This document shows positions 18,001 through 25,235 of a DNA stretch of 64,000 nt, one piece after another (position 1 is the stretch's first letter; each line of letters starts with the position of its first letter). Made by a program: the position numbers and the translations under genes. The notes beneath the pieces are model-generated. The model made no database searches. It was not told where the DNA came from and worked only from the letters and a program-made list of their open reading frames with translations. Source of the stretch: JAVVHH01 sp963848035 (lineage in GTDB: Bacteria > Pseudomonadota > Alphaproteobacteria > Acetobacterales > Acetobacteraceae); the NCBI GenBank assembly GCA_963848035.1, contig CAWKCD010000003.1:62001-126000 (forward strand), given 5' to 3'.

Positions 18001-18465
18001 GTGCGCGACATGGTCGTCGCCGGAGACGGCCAGCACGCCGCCATGTTTGTGCGTGCCCATCGTGTTGGCGCAGCGGAACGCGTCGCCGCTGCGGTCGACG
18101 CCCGGGCCCTTGCCGTACCACATCCCGAACACGCCATCGACGCGCTTGCCGGGGAACAGGTCGAGCTGCTGGCTGCCCCAAAGCATCGTGGCGGCGAGGT
18201 CTTCGTTCAGCCCAGGCTGGAAGCGGATGCTGGCCTCCGTCAGCAGCTGCTCGCGCCGCCACATCTCCTGGTCGACGCCGCCGAGCGGTGAACCGCGATA
18301 GCCGGAAACGAGGCCGCCTGTGTTGAGCCCGGCGTGGCGATCCAGCCGCGACTGTTCCATCAGCAATCGGACGAGGGCCTGGACGCCGGACAGGAGGACG
18401 GGCCGATCGAAATCGGTGAACCGGCTTTCGAGGGTGATCGGCAGCGGAGCGAGACCGATGTCCAT
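15046..18465 (-). CDS. Fused indolepyruvate ferredoxin oxidoreductase
   Basis: This 1139-residue enzyme oxidatively decarboxylates aryl- or branched-chain 2-oxo acids to acyl-CoA. It joins the IorA-like part and the IorB-like gamma part in one chain. The pyrimidine-type TPP region comes first (GLVSGYRGSPLGGVD). The TPP-binding domain follows (CAGCPHNTS, ANMGDGTYQHSG with GDG), then a cysteine-rich iron-sulphur segment (NTDVCENCGDCTVQSNC, about residue 640) and the gamma domain (GIGGGGIVTCGQI). The start ATG follows AAGGAGA. It is divergent from an Lrp/AsnC regulator, its likely controller. Confidence 0.93.
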   Translation of the reverse strand: MDIGLAPLPITLESRFTDFDRPVLLSGVQALVRLLMEQSRLDRHAGLNTGGLVSGYRGSPLGGVDQEMWRREQLLTEASIRFQPGLNEDLAATMLWGSQQLDLFPGKRVDGVFGMWYGKGPGVDRSGDAFRCANTMGTHKHGGVLAVSGDDHVAHSSVFPHTTEGVFESVNIPILQPADVADIIDLGLAGIAMSRFSGLWVALKTIAETAEQHGLATIPTARTFITPEITLPPHGLNIDAHLSWPAERRALERRVLQERLPAALAWARANRLDRQLWGGSQADIGFVTVGKAHHDLMHALRRLGLERHPALAAYKVALTWPLETEGLRAFAAGKRMLIVVEEKRSFVERQIRDALYNLPADARPGVIGKRDLDGAELLPAAGELSPELMMAALARVLPGFGVEVPAVDLPAAPVNAGLIARAPMFCAGCPHNTSTKLPDGSFAMAGIGCHTMAVTTNDFTRTFSQMGGEGVPWVGLAPFTDLPHMFANMGDGTYQHSGLLAIRQAIAAGTHMTYKLLFNDAVAMTGGQPAEGGPTVPRLAAQLAAEGISKLAVVADDADRLPPKSALPPGTLRRQRDEMDAVQRELREHPGVSAIIYDQVCATEKRRRRKRGKMAQAETRVMINTDVCENCGDCTVQSNCIAIEPVDTDHGRKRRISPTSCNTDLSCLKGFCPSFVTSSAAAPPPVMDHAALWQARETELSAGLTEPALTPAKTWRGLFAGIGGGGIVTCGQIVAMAAHLEANQVSTLDFTGLAQKNGAVVSHVQFGESSLDVVRIPRGEADLLLAADLAVAAAADVLGHASRQAAVIGNLDLQAGAGFLRDRDLNVDAGLHRRAIDRSTPQGRSLYLHGSAISERLFGTAQAVNTLMLGIAWQNGALPLGQASLLRAIELNGTAVALNHRAFLWGRLLATTPSLADEIMADTAKLPDDLPSVIARRTEEIAAYGGRRLARRYRRLVDAAAKRETDLAGAPGDFARAVAEGWYRALAYKDEYEVARLHAAADYGGDATFHLAPPLLTRTDPATGRKRKIAISGRLALPLFRILRHGKALRGTPLDPFGWQAERRQERGLIRQYEADLRAILPALRRDTLDPAAELARLPIDIRGFGPIKAASFAAAATRRDALLDRLRAPEVAVAQAAE

Positions 18466-18545
18466 GCGCGTCTCCTTATTACAGCAAGTATACCGCCTTT
18501 GGTGATGGCGTGTGTTCCCATTTCCGGGGTACGTTGACGGCACAA

Positions 18546-18579
18546 ATTAGCAGGATTGGCTAATGTTGCGTTGCAACAT
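18546..18579. promoter_or_regulatory. Overlapping inverted repeats, candidate Lrp/AsnC operator
   Basis: ATTAGC-N7-GCTAAT (18546-18564) overlaps ATGTTGC-GTT-GCAACAT (18563-18579). They lie in the divergent gap between the oxidoreductase start (18465) and the regulator start (18602). Lrp-family proteins bind such AT-richer inverted repeats and often autoregulate. A regulator start upstream at 18563 would place the second repeat inside the coding region. Confidence 0.55.
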
Positions 18580-18601
18580 GGCAGATCCGGCCGGAGCCAT
18601 G

Positions 18602-19072
18602 ATGCGTCTTGACCGAATCGACCACGCCATTCTCGATCATTTGCAGCGTGACGGGCGGGCGACGAGCGCTGAAGTCGGCGCGGCGGCCGGGCTGTCTCCG
18701 AGCCCGGCGCACCGGCGGCAGCGTTTGTTGGAGCAGGCGGGGCTGATTCGCGGATATGTGGCCTTGCTGGACCAAGACCTGGTTGGCCTGCCGGTCAACG
18801 TGTTCGTGTCGGTGCGGTTGTCGGCGCAGACGGAGGAGCATCTGGTCGCGTTCGAGCAGGCGGTGTCGGGCCTGGACGAGGTGATGGAGTGCTACGTCAT
18901 GTCTGGTGCGTCGGACTACCTGCTGCGCGTGGTCGCACCGGACCTCAAGGCTTTTGAGGAGCTGCTGCGGACCAAGCTCACCCGGATACCCGGCGTGCAA
19001 GGCGTCGAGAGTGCGTTCGCGCTGAAGCGCATCGTGTACCGGACGAACCTGCCGCTGGCGGGTCGGGGTTGA
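18602..19072 (+). CDS. Lrp/AsnC family transcriptional regulator
   Basis: This 156-residue regulator has an N-terminal winged helix-turn-helix (LDRIDHAILDHLQRDGRATSAEVG to HRRQRLLEQAGLIRGY) and a C-terminal RAM ligand-binding domain (ECYVMSGASDYLLRVVAPDL). The start is taken at the ATG at 18602, five bases after GGAG; ATGs at 18563, 18578 and 18599 are also in frame. Divergence from the indolepyruvate oxidoreductase suggests amino-acid-responsive control of it. It converges on the chemoreceptor gene with a 4-base gap. Confidence 0.93.
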   Translation: MRLDRIDHAILDHLQRDGRATSAEVGAAAGLSPSPAHRRQRLLEQAGLIRGYVALLDQDLVGLPVNVFVSVRLSAQTEEHLVAFEQAVSGLDEVMECYVMSGASDYLLRVVAPDLKAFEELLRTKLTRIPGVQGVESAFALKRIVYRTNLPLAGRG

Positions 19073-19076
19073 GGAG

Positions 19077-20744
19077 TTAGAACTCGGCCCAGGCCTCCAC
19101 CGGCACGCCGTTAGCTTGCTTGAGTAGTTGATCGCCGCGCGATGGACGGGGCGGCGTGGTGACCCGGGCGTTGCTCGACGCGATCCTGGTGAGTTTCAGG
19201 GTCGCGGTCATGCGCGCGAGCTCGTCGGCTTTGTCGGAGACCGAGGTTGCGGCAGCCGTGGTTTGTTCGACCATGGCGGCGTTCTGCTGCGTCGACGAGT
19301 CCATGTTGTTGATCGCGTTGCTCACCTCAGTGAGGCCGTTCGCCTGCGCTTGCGCGTCGTTGGTGATCTCCTGGATTACCGAGGCGATTGCGCCGACCTG
19401 AGCGACGATCTCGTTGAGGGCCAAGCCAGTATTGCTGACCAGGGTGACGCCGCGCTCTACTTGCTTGGTCGAGGTGGAGATCAGGGTCTTGATCTCCTTT
19501 GCCGCGCCGGCGGAGCGCTGGGCGAGCGCGCGGACTTCCGAGGCGACGACGGCGAAGCCGCGACCAGCCTCGCCGGCCCGCGCCGCCTCGACGCCGGCAT
19601 TAAGCGCCAGCAGATTGGTTTGGAACGCGATCTCGTCGATGACCGTGATGATCTGGGTGATCTGGCGCGCGGATGCCTCGATCTCGTCCATGGCGGTCAC
19701 CGCTTCACGGACGATGGCCTCGGAGCGATGTGCGCTGTTTTGCGCCTTCGTCATCGCCTCGCCAGCTTGGACCGCTCCCTTTGCAGTTCGGCGCACGGTG
19801 CTGACCACATCCGTGAGCGCGGCGGCGGATTCCTCGAGATTGGCGGCTTGCTGCTCGGTCCGCTGCGACAGATTGTTGGCGGCGAGGGCAATCTCGCTGT
19901 TGCCGATCCGGATGTCGCCGACGCCGACGACGATGTTGCCGACCAGCATATCCAGCTTGGAGATCGCCTGGTTATAGTCGGCACGTAGCCGTTCGTAAGC
20001 CGGAGCGAACGATGTCTCGAGATGGCAGGTCAGGTCGCCTTCGGCCAGACGCTTAAGCCGGTCCGCGAGAGAATCGACGACCAGTGTCTGAGCGGCCGTC
20101 AATTCGGCCTCCTCGATCGCCCGCGCCTGTCGTGCTTCGTCCGCCAGGCGACGCTGTTCCGCTACTGCTGCCTGGCTGGCGTGGGCGGCTGCCGTGGCGG
20201 CGACGGCCTCGTCGAGGCTGACCGCCGAGACGGCGAACAGCTTGACGATGCGCGCGGACATCCAGCCGAGGGCAAAGGTCTCCAGGATCAGGATGGTTGC
20301 GTGCAGGACCACTCGCGGCAAACTCGCGCCGCCGGGGAACACCAGCGCCGGTGCCGCGAAGTTGAGTACCAGGTGGTGAAGCGCCACCGTAGCCGATGCC
20401 GCGATGATGACGCTGAGGTCGCAGTACGTCGCCAAGATCGCCAAAGAAGCGAAGTAATACATATGCATGTCAGTCTGCCAGGCGGCGCCATGGCAGACGC
20501 CGACGAGCAGGGACACGGTCACGACGTAGCAAACCGCGATCGTCACGCGCGCGGCGGCTGCGGATTTCTGGGTAAGCCAGACGAGCGTGGCGATGCCGGC
20601 GACGATGGCGCTCAAGATACCGGCGATCACGGGTTCTCCGCCGAGCGACCATGACGCAAGCACGACGATGGGCAGGTGTATCCACAGCAACGCCAACAAG
20701 CCGCGACTGATCGTGGCGCGCATCGTCTCGATGTTGTCGGGCAT
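19077..20744 (-). CDS. Methyl-accepting chemotaxis protein with polytopic membrane N terminus
   Basis: This 555-residue chemoreceptor has a cluster of about five to six hydrophobic helices in residues 1-165 and no large periplasmic domain. A coiled coil and a HAMP-like segment (LADRLKRLAEGDLTCHLE) follow, then the signalling hairpin with its conserved tip EIAFQTNLLALNAGVEAARA. The chain ends in EAWAEF, matching the W-x-x-F form of the CheR/CheB-tethering pentapeptide. A small membrane gene stops one base upstream. A CtrA-like site precedes that gene. Confidence 0.95.
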   Translation of the reverse strand: MPDNIETMRATISRGLLALLWIHLPIVVLASWSLGGEPVIAGILSAIVAGIATLVWLTQKSAAAARVTIAVCYVVTVSLLVGVCHGAAWQTDMHMYYFASLAILATYCDLSVIIAASATVALHHLVLNFAAPALVFPGGASLPRVVLHATILILETFALGWMSARIVKLFAVSAVSLDEAVAATAAAHASQAAVAEQRRLADEARQARAIEEAELTAAQTLVVDSLADRLKRLAEGDLTCHLETSFAPAYERLRADYNQAISKLDMLVGNIVVGVGDIRIGNSEIALAANNLSQRTEQQAANLEESAAALTDVVSTVRRTAKGAVQAGEAMTKAQNSAHRSEAIVREAVTAMDEIEASARQITQIITVIDEIAFQTNLLALNAGVEAARAGEAGRGFAVVASEVRALAQRSAGAAKEIKTLISTSTKQVERGVTLVSNTGLALNEIVAQVGAIASVIQEITNDAQAQANGLTEVSNAINNMDSSTQQNAAMVEQTTAAATSVSDKADELARMTATLKLTRIASSNARVTTPPRPSRGDQLLKQANGVPVEAWAEF

Positions 20745-20745
20745 C

Positions 20746-21090
20746 TCAGGCGTCCTTCAAAGGAAGGGAGGTGCCGCAGCCGCCCAGATATTGCGGATCC
20801 AGGAGGAGCCATGCGCCGGCGGCGTGAAGCCGCAGGCTGTCGTGATCCGGTCGGCCACCTGGTTCCGCGGCGACGATGACGACGAACGGGGCCGCGCCGA
20901 CGCCAACGATGCGCCCGGCGCTCGCAGCTGCTTCCAGGACGCGCGCACTGCTCCACCAGGGCGGGAACACGGCTGCGAGCGGGCCGGAAGTCGGCTCCGC
21001 CAACCCGAAAGCCGGAAGCAGCGAGGCGATCGCGAGGCCGGCGGGAAGCAGTGCTACGCGCAGGGCACGGCCGGGTCGTTGTTTTTCCAT
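20746..21090 (-). CDS. Small exported or membrane protein coupled to the chemoreceptor
   Basis: This 114-residue protein has a basic N terminus and hydrophobic helix (about residues 8-30), then VFPPWWSSARVLEAAASAGRIVG, a second apolar stretch (GVGAAPFVVIVAAEPG) and a C-terminal LLLDPQYLGGCG. I do not know its function. Its stop is one base before the chemoreceptor ATG, so the two are almost certainly co-translated, and it is the first gene of the operon behind the CtrA-like palindrome. Confidence 0.75.
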   Translation of the reverse strand: MEKQRPGRALRVALLPAGLAIASLLPAFGLAEPTSGPLAAVFPPWWSSARVLEAAASAGRIVGVGAAPFVVIVAAEPGGRPDHDSLRLHAAGAWLLLDPQYLGGCGTSLPLKDA

Positions 21091-21110
21091 GCCGGTATCA
21101 TTGCAAGGAA

Positions 21111-21131
21111 AGCTTAAACGCCGGTTAAGCT
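21111..21131. promoter_or_regulatory. CtrA-type box, TTAA-N7-TTAA within a perfect inverted repeat
   Basis: AGCTTAA-ACGCCGG-TTAAGCT is a perfect 7-base-arm palindrome that contains TTAA-N7-TTAA, the binding pattern of the cell-cycle and motility regulator CtrA. It lies 21-41 bases before the start of the chemoreceptor operon (minus strand) and about 125 bases before marC (plus strand). Control of motility by CtrA is well established in alphaproteobacteria; binding here is inferred. Confidence 0.65.
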
Positions 21132-21256
21132 ACATTTACGAGTTCTGCCTGGTTTGCCGGGCGCTGCCGTAAGTGGTGTGGTGCGGTCGAATTGCCGGGA
21201 GTTTCGTATTGCTGACAGACCTCGTCCGTTCCGGTCTATCGTCGGAATAGGCTCGG

Positions 21257-21913
21257 ATGTTCTCCGCCTTCCTGTTGGCGTTTCCGGCCCTGTTCAGCAT
21301 CGTCAACCCAATAACCGGCGCGTTCATCTTCCGTGAGGCCACGGCCGGAAGGACACATGCGGAACGGGTTAGGCTGGCATGGCGGGTCGGGTTCTACTCG
21401 CTGATCGTGATGCTGGTCGCGCTCTGGGCGGGATCCTACGTATTGGCGTTCTTCGGGATCAGCCTGGCGGCGCTGCGGATCGCGGGCGGGTTGGTGCTGA
21501 CGGTTTTCGCCTGGGAGCTGGTCGGCGCGCCGGAAAAGCGGGAGGATCGGAAGCAGCAGCAGGCCTCTTCGGCGGCGCCGGGGATGACGGAGGACGTGGC
21601 GTTCTTTCCGTTGACGCTGCCGTTCACCACCGGGCCGGGGACGATCTCGGTCGCGGTGGCGCTGGGCGCGGGTCATCCGGCTTCGGGGGCGGGATTGTTC
21701 GGGTTCTTCGCCGGGGTGTCGCTGGCGGCGGTAGTGATGGCCGGGCTGGTGGCCGTGTTCTATGGGTTCGCGGACCGGCTCGGTGACTTCCTGGGCCGAA
21801 GCGCCAGCCGCACGGTCAGCCGGTTGTCGGCATTCTTGCTCCTTTGCATCGGTGTGCAGATCCTGCTAACCGGCATCACTGGCGCGCTCGAGCCGCTGCT
21901 CTTGCGGCGCTGA
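21257..21913 (+). CDS. MarC family membrane protein (UPF0056)
   Basis: This 218-residue polytopic protein has about six transmembrane helices. The family motif FSIVNPITGAFIF lies at the N terminus and FFPLTLPFTTGPGTISVA in the middle. MarC proteins are inner-membrane proteins without an agreed function, and the old link to multiple antibiotic resistance has been withdrawn. The following methyltransferase starts 35 bases later on the same strand. Confidence 0.93.
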   Translation: MFSAFLLAFPALFSIVNPITGAFIFREATAGRTHAERVRLAWRVGFYSLIVMLVALWAGSYVLAFFGISLAALRIAGGLVLTVFAWELVGAPEKREDRKQQQASSAAPGMTEDVAFFPLTLPFTTGPGTISVAVALGAGHPASGAGLFGFFAGVSLAAVVMAGLVAVFYGFADRLGDFLGRSASRTVSRLSAFLLLCIGVQILLTGITGALEPLLLRR

Positions 21914-21948
21914 AGCAACTGCGCGGAGCGGGCGGCGTTTGTCGCGCG

Positions 21949-22890
21949 ATGCTGACGTTGAGCAAGCTCACCGATCTCGATGCCGGCCTGGTTGGGCTCG
22001 GCGAAATTCTGTTGAGCGCGGGGTATTCCTTCGTGACGCCGACGCCGGCGAGCCACGGCCGGGTCAATGCCCGTTCGCAGAACCGGTGGGCGGAGGATCT
22101 GCGCGGCGTGTTCGGTTGGAGCCGGCCGTTTCGCCCGGGCGTGCTGCCGGGCGCGATCGTCGAGCAGATGCGGGCGGCCGAGGTGCTGGAGACGGTGGCG
22201 GGCGGGCATCGCAGCGCGGTCCGGTTCTCGACGCTGGACGGGCTGCCGTTCGCGCATTCAGCGTTCCCGACGGTGCAGGAGGACGCGGTGTTCTTCGGCC
22301 CGGACACCTACCGTTTCACCCGCTCAATCCGGCACGAGTTGCCCGCCCGCGTGCGCCGCGCGGTGGACATCGGCTGCGGGGCGGGGCCGGGCGCCATCGT
22401 GGTCGCCGAAGCGCGTCGCGATGCCGAGGTGTTCGCGGTCGACATCAACGAGGCAGCGCTGCGGCTCACGCGGGTGAATGCGGCGCTGGCGGGGGTCTCG
22501 GTCGAGGCGAGGCGGAGCGATCTGCTGAGCGGGCTCGACGGATCGTTCGACCTGATCGTGGCCAACCCGCCTTACCTGGTCGATCCCGGCGAGCGGACGT
22601 ATCGCCATGGCGGCGGGGTGTTGGGCGCCGATCTGTCGCTGAAGATTCTCGAGACCGCAATCGATCGGCTGGCGCCCGGCGGTAAGCTGATACTGTACAC
22701 CGGGGCCGCGATCATCGGCGGGATCGATCCGTTCCTGGCGGAATCACGATCGCGTCTAGAGGGCAGGGGCGCTGCCTGGACCTACGAGGAAATTGACCCA
22801 GATGTGTTCGGCGAAGAGCTAGAGCAGGGCGTTTACGCTGCAGCGGAGCGAATCGCTGCCGTCCTGTTGACGGTCACGAACAAGAACTGA
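21949..22890 (+). CDS. Class I SAM-dependent methyltransferase, HemK/PrmC-like fold
   Basis: This 313-residue protein has an N-terminal helical lead (about residues 1-120) followed by a Rossmann methyltransferase. Motif I is VDIGCGAGPGAI, the acidic loop VFAVDINEAAL and the catalytic motif IVANPPYLVDPGER. NPPY is the signature of enzymes that methylate planar nitrogens such as glutamine amides or adenine. The target is unknown. The start follows the marC stop closely. The next gene, a diiron-type oxidase, begins 10 bases after the stop, so the two form a tight pair. Confidence 0.85.
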   Translation: MLTLSKLTDLDAGLVGLGEILLSAGYSFVTPTPASHGRVNARSQNRWAEDLRGVFGWSRPFRPGVLPGAIVEQMRAAEVLETVAGGHRSAVRFSTLDGLPFAHSAFPTVQEDAVFFGPDTYRFTRSIRHELPARVRRAVDIGCGAGPGAIVVAEARRDAEVFAVDINEAALRLTRVNAALAGVSVEARRSDLLSGLDGSFDLIVANPPYLVDPGERTYRHGGGVLGADLSLKILETAIDRLAPGGKLILYTGAAIIGGIDPFLAESRSRLEGRGAAWTYEEIDPDVFGEELEQGVYAAAERIAAVLLTVTNKN

Positions 22891-22900
22891 GGAGAGCGAA

Positions 22901-23785
22901 ATGCCCGACGGAAGTCTCGGCTCTATGACCGAGCAGGATATCTTTCACCGCCGTCTGGCGGCCTTCAATGCTCGCAGGTTCACACCTGCCTTGCCGTTCG
23001 ACGGTTGGGTGGCGGACCTTGAAGAGCAGTGCGAACTCGCGCTCGAGGAGGGGCGGTGGCTCGAGACGTTCCGCTCGACGGTCGCCGAGCGGGCTGCGAC
23101 GGCGCCGCGGGATGCCGCAGGGTTCGTCGCCTGGTTCGAGGAATTGGACCGAAGCGGGCCCGGCCAGGGCGATACGTTGTTCCTCTACCTCGCCGAGCAG
23201 GCGACGATGGACGAGATGCGCTGGTTCCTGACGCAGGAAGTGGCGGGGGAGGCGGGGTTCGAAGATCTGACCGCGATCACCCAGGTTCGGTTGCCGCAGC
23301 AACCGAAGCTCGAGCTGGCGCGCAATTATTGGGACGAGATGGGGCGCGGCAATCCGAAGGGGATGCATGGCCCGATGCTCGAGGTGGTCGCCAAGTCGTT
23401 GAAGCTGACGCCGACGGTGGAGAACACGGCTTGGGAGTCGCTGGCGTTGGCCAACACGATGGCGGGGCTCGCGTGCAACCGGCGCTATGCGTTCCATTCG
23501 GTGGGCGCGATGGGCGTGATCGAGCAGACGGCGCCGGGCCGCTCCAAACTGGTGGCGGCCGGGCTGAAGCGGCTGGGCGTCAAGGCGAGCGACCGGCATT
23601 ATTTCGATCTGCATGCCGTGCTCGACATCAAGCATTCGGAGGCTTGGAACGCCGAAGCGGGCGGACCGCTGGTCGCGTGGCGGCCGGAGTTGGCGACGGC
23701 CCTGGCGGAGGGCGCGCTGATGCGGCTCGAGTGCGGCGCGGCGTGTTTCCGGCGCTACCGCAAAGAGTTGGGCATCTCGGGTTGA
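22901..23785 (+). CDS. Haem-oxygenase-like diiron oxidase (iron-containing redox enzyme family)
   Basis: This 294-residue protein matches the haem-oxygenase-like diiron oxidase superfamily, which includes UndA, SznF and CADD. The metal-binding H-x3-D-x2-H is present as H238, D242 and H245 in DLHAVLDIKHSEAW. Further likely ligands are E99 (LYLAEQ), E146/H156 (WDEMGRGNPKGMH) and E208 (MGVIEQTAP). Such enzymes use dioxygen for N-oxygenation, C-C cleavage or desaturation of amino or fatty acids. The substrate here is unknown. The ATG follows GAGGAGAG and the gene is paired with a methyltransferase. Confidence 0.85.
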   Translation: MPDGSLGSMTEQDIFHRRLAAFNARRFTPALPFDGWVADLEEQCELALEEGRWLETFRSTVAERAATAPRDAAGFVAWFEELDRSGPGQGDTLFLYLAEQATMDEMRWFLTQEVAGEAGFEDLTAITQVRLPQQPKLELARNYWDEMGRGNPKGMHGPMLEVVAKSLKLTPTVENTAWESLALANTMAGLACNRRYAFHSVGAMGVIEQTAPGRSKLVAAGLKRLGVKASDRHYFDLHAVLDIKHSEAWNAEAGGPLVAWRPELATALAEGALMRLECGAACFRRYRKELGISG

Positions 23786-23792
23786 CGCGTCG

Positions 23793-23816
23793 TGGCCGGC
23801 GGAAAGCCGCCGGCCA
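23793..23816. terminator. Bidirectional terminator-like hairpin
   Basis: TGGCCGGCGG-AAAG-CCGCCGGCCA is a perfect 10-base stem with a 4-base loop, placed between the convergent diiron enzyme gene and the holin-like gene. There is no T-run on either side, so it may rely on Rho or act mainly in mRNA 3'-end protection. Confidence 0.6.
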
Positions 23817-23824
23817 TCGCTGCA

Positions 23825-24136
23825 TCAGACGGACGGCACGATGGCCGATTTGATGGCGCCGGTCGCGTCGCGGACGGAGCCCTCGGCGGCGCCGGGCGGG
23901 CAGACGTAGCCGGCGAGGAAGGTGATGAACGCCACGAAGACCGTGGTGACGGCATCCTTCACGTCGACCGGCGGATTGAACCCGGCGCTCTGTAGGGCAT
24001 AGAGAACCAGCACTGCGAGCGCCGTTGCGACGCCCGAACCTCCTGCGGCGGCGATGACCTTCTGTTTGGGGATCACGGTGGCGGTCGGGACGGCCGGGCT
24101 GAACGCGGGCGGGTTTCCGGCGAGGGTCTGCGACAT
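23825..24136 (-). CDS. Holin-like small membrane protein
   Basis: This 103-residue protein has two predicted transmembrane helices: about residues 30-52 (IAAAGGSGVATALAVLVLYAL) and 62-83 (VKDAVTTVFVAFITFLAGYV). The layout recalls small phage holins, but no other phage genes lie nearby. The start at 24136 is set by a strong AGGAGGA eight bases upstream. It occupies the place downstream of aapM where the transporter ATPase gene would be expected. The function is unknown. Confidence 0.65.
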   Translation of the reverse strand: MSQTLAGNPPAFSPAVPTATVIPKQKVIAAAGGSGVATALAVLVLYALQSAGFNPPVDVKDAVTTVFVAFITFLAGYVCPPGAAEGSVRDATGAIKSAIVPSV

Positions 24137-24208
24137 TTTGTCCTCCTGCGCGACGTTCAAGATTTACGTCACTTTATCAGAACAAATGCGAAATCGGAAC
24201 GAACACGG

Positions 24209-25235
24209 TCAGGTTCGCGTTTGCAGACGCCGCTCGAGTAGCGACCCGGCCAGCGAGATCAGCAGGCAGCAGACGAAGAAGACGAGCGCAGCGAACACGT
24301 AGCCCTCGCGCGCCAGGCCGAGCCAGGACTGATCCTTCAGCGATTGAGTGACCACGCCCATCAGGTCGAACAGGCCGACGATGCTGACCAGCGTGGTGTC
24401 CTTAAACAGGTCGACCACGAGATTGATGATCCCCGGCACGGCGATGCGCATCGCTTGCGGCAGGATCACCGTCAGGTGCGCCGGCACCGTGTGCAGGCCG
24501 AGCGCCGAGGCGGCCTCGTGCTGTCCTTTGCCGACGCCCTGCAGCCCGGCGCGGACCACCTCGGCCATGTAGGCGGAGATGAAGAAGATCAACACCAGCG
24601 CCGTGCGGACGAGGTTGTCCGGGCTCCAACCCTCCGGCAACGCCATGGGCAGCAGCACCAGCCCCATGAACAGGACGGCGAGCAGCGGGACGCCGCGCCA
24701 AAACTCGATCAGCGCCGTGCAAAGGCCATAGATGAAGGGCCACTGCGACCTGCGGCCGAGGGCGAGCATGGTGCCGAGCGGGATCGCCGCTGCGACCGCG
24801 AGGAAACAGAGCACGACGTTCAAGGTCAGGCCGCCCCAATCCGCGGTCGGCACGGAAGACAGGCCGAACAAACCGCCCGCCAGCAGCACGCCGTCGGCGA
24901 TCGGCACCACGACCAGGAGCGCGAACAGCGCGATGGCGCGGTGCCGGACGAACAACGCCGCGAGCAGCGCGAGCACGAGTAGCAGGGCGGCCAGATCGAC
25001 CCGCCAGCGCTCCGGTGACGGATACGGGACCGTAGAAGAACAGCGCCAGCCGGGCGCGGATGAAAGCCCAGCAGGCGCCGTCCGGCGAGCAGCCGCGGCG
25101 GTTGACCGCGCTCCAGGTCGCGTCGCCGATCGCCCAAGCGAACAGCCTCGGCAGCACCCAGCCGAGCAGCAGCAGCAGCGCGACGCTGATCGCGGCATTC
25201 CCCTTGGTGCCGAACAGGCCGCGCAGCAGCTTCAT
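24209..25235 (-). pseudogene. aapM: General L-amino acid ABC transporter permease AapM, one extra base
   Basis: This is the second permease subunit of the broad-range amino acid importer Aap. The N-terminal part (MKLLRGLFGTKGNAA, WSAVNRRGCSPDGACWAFI) and the C-terminal permease core, with its EAA loop around GLHTVPAHLTVILPQAMRIAVPG, are in different frames. Deleting one base of a CCC run at 25026-25028 joins FFYG to YPSPERWRVDL, as in AapM, and gives 341 aa. The start overlaps the aapQ stop in ATGA. No ATP-binding subunit follows. Confidence 0.87.

Noticed and set aside
23825..24136. Prophage remnant based on the holin-like gene
   Set aside because: There is no endolysin, integrase, tail gene or attachment repeat nearby, and the base composition is not distinct.
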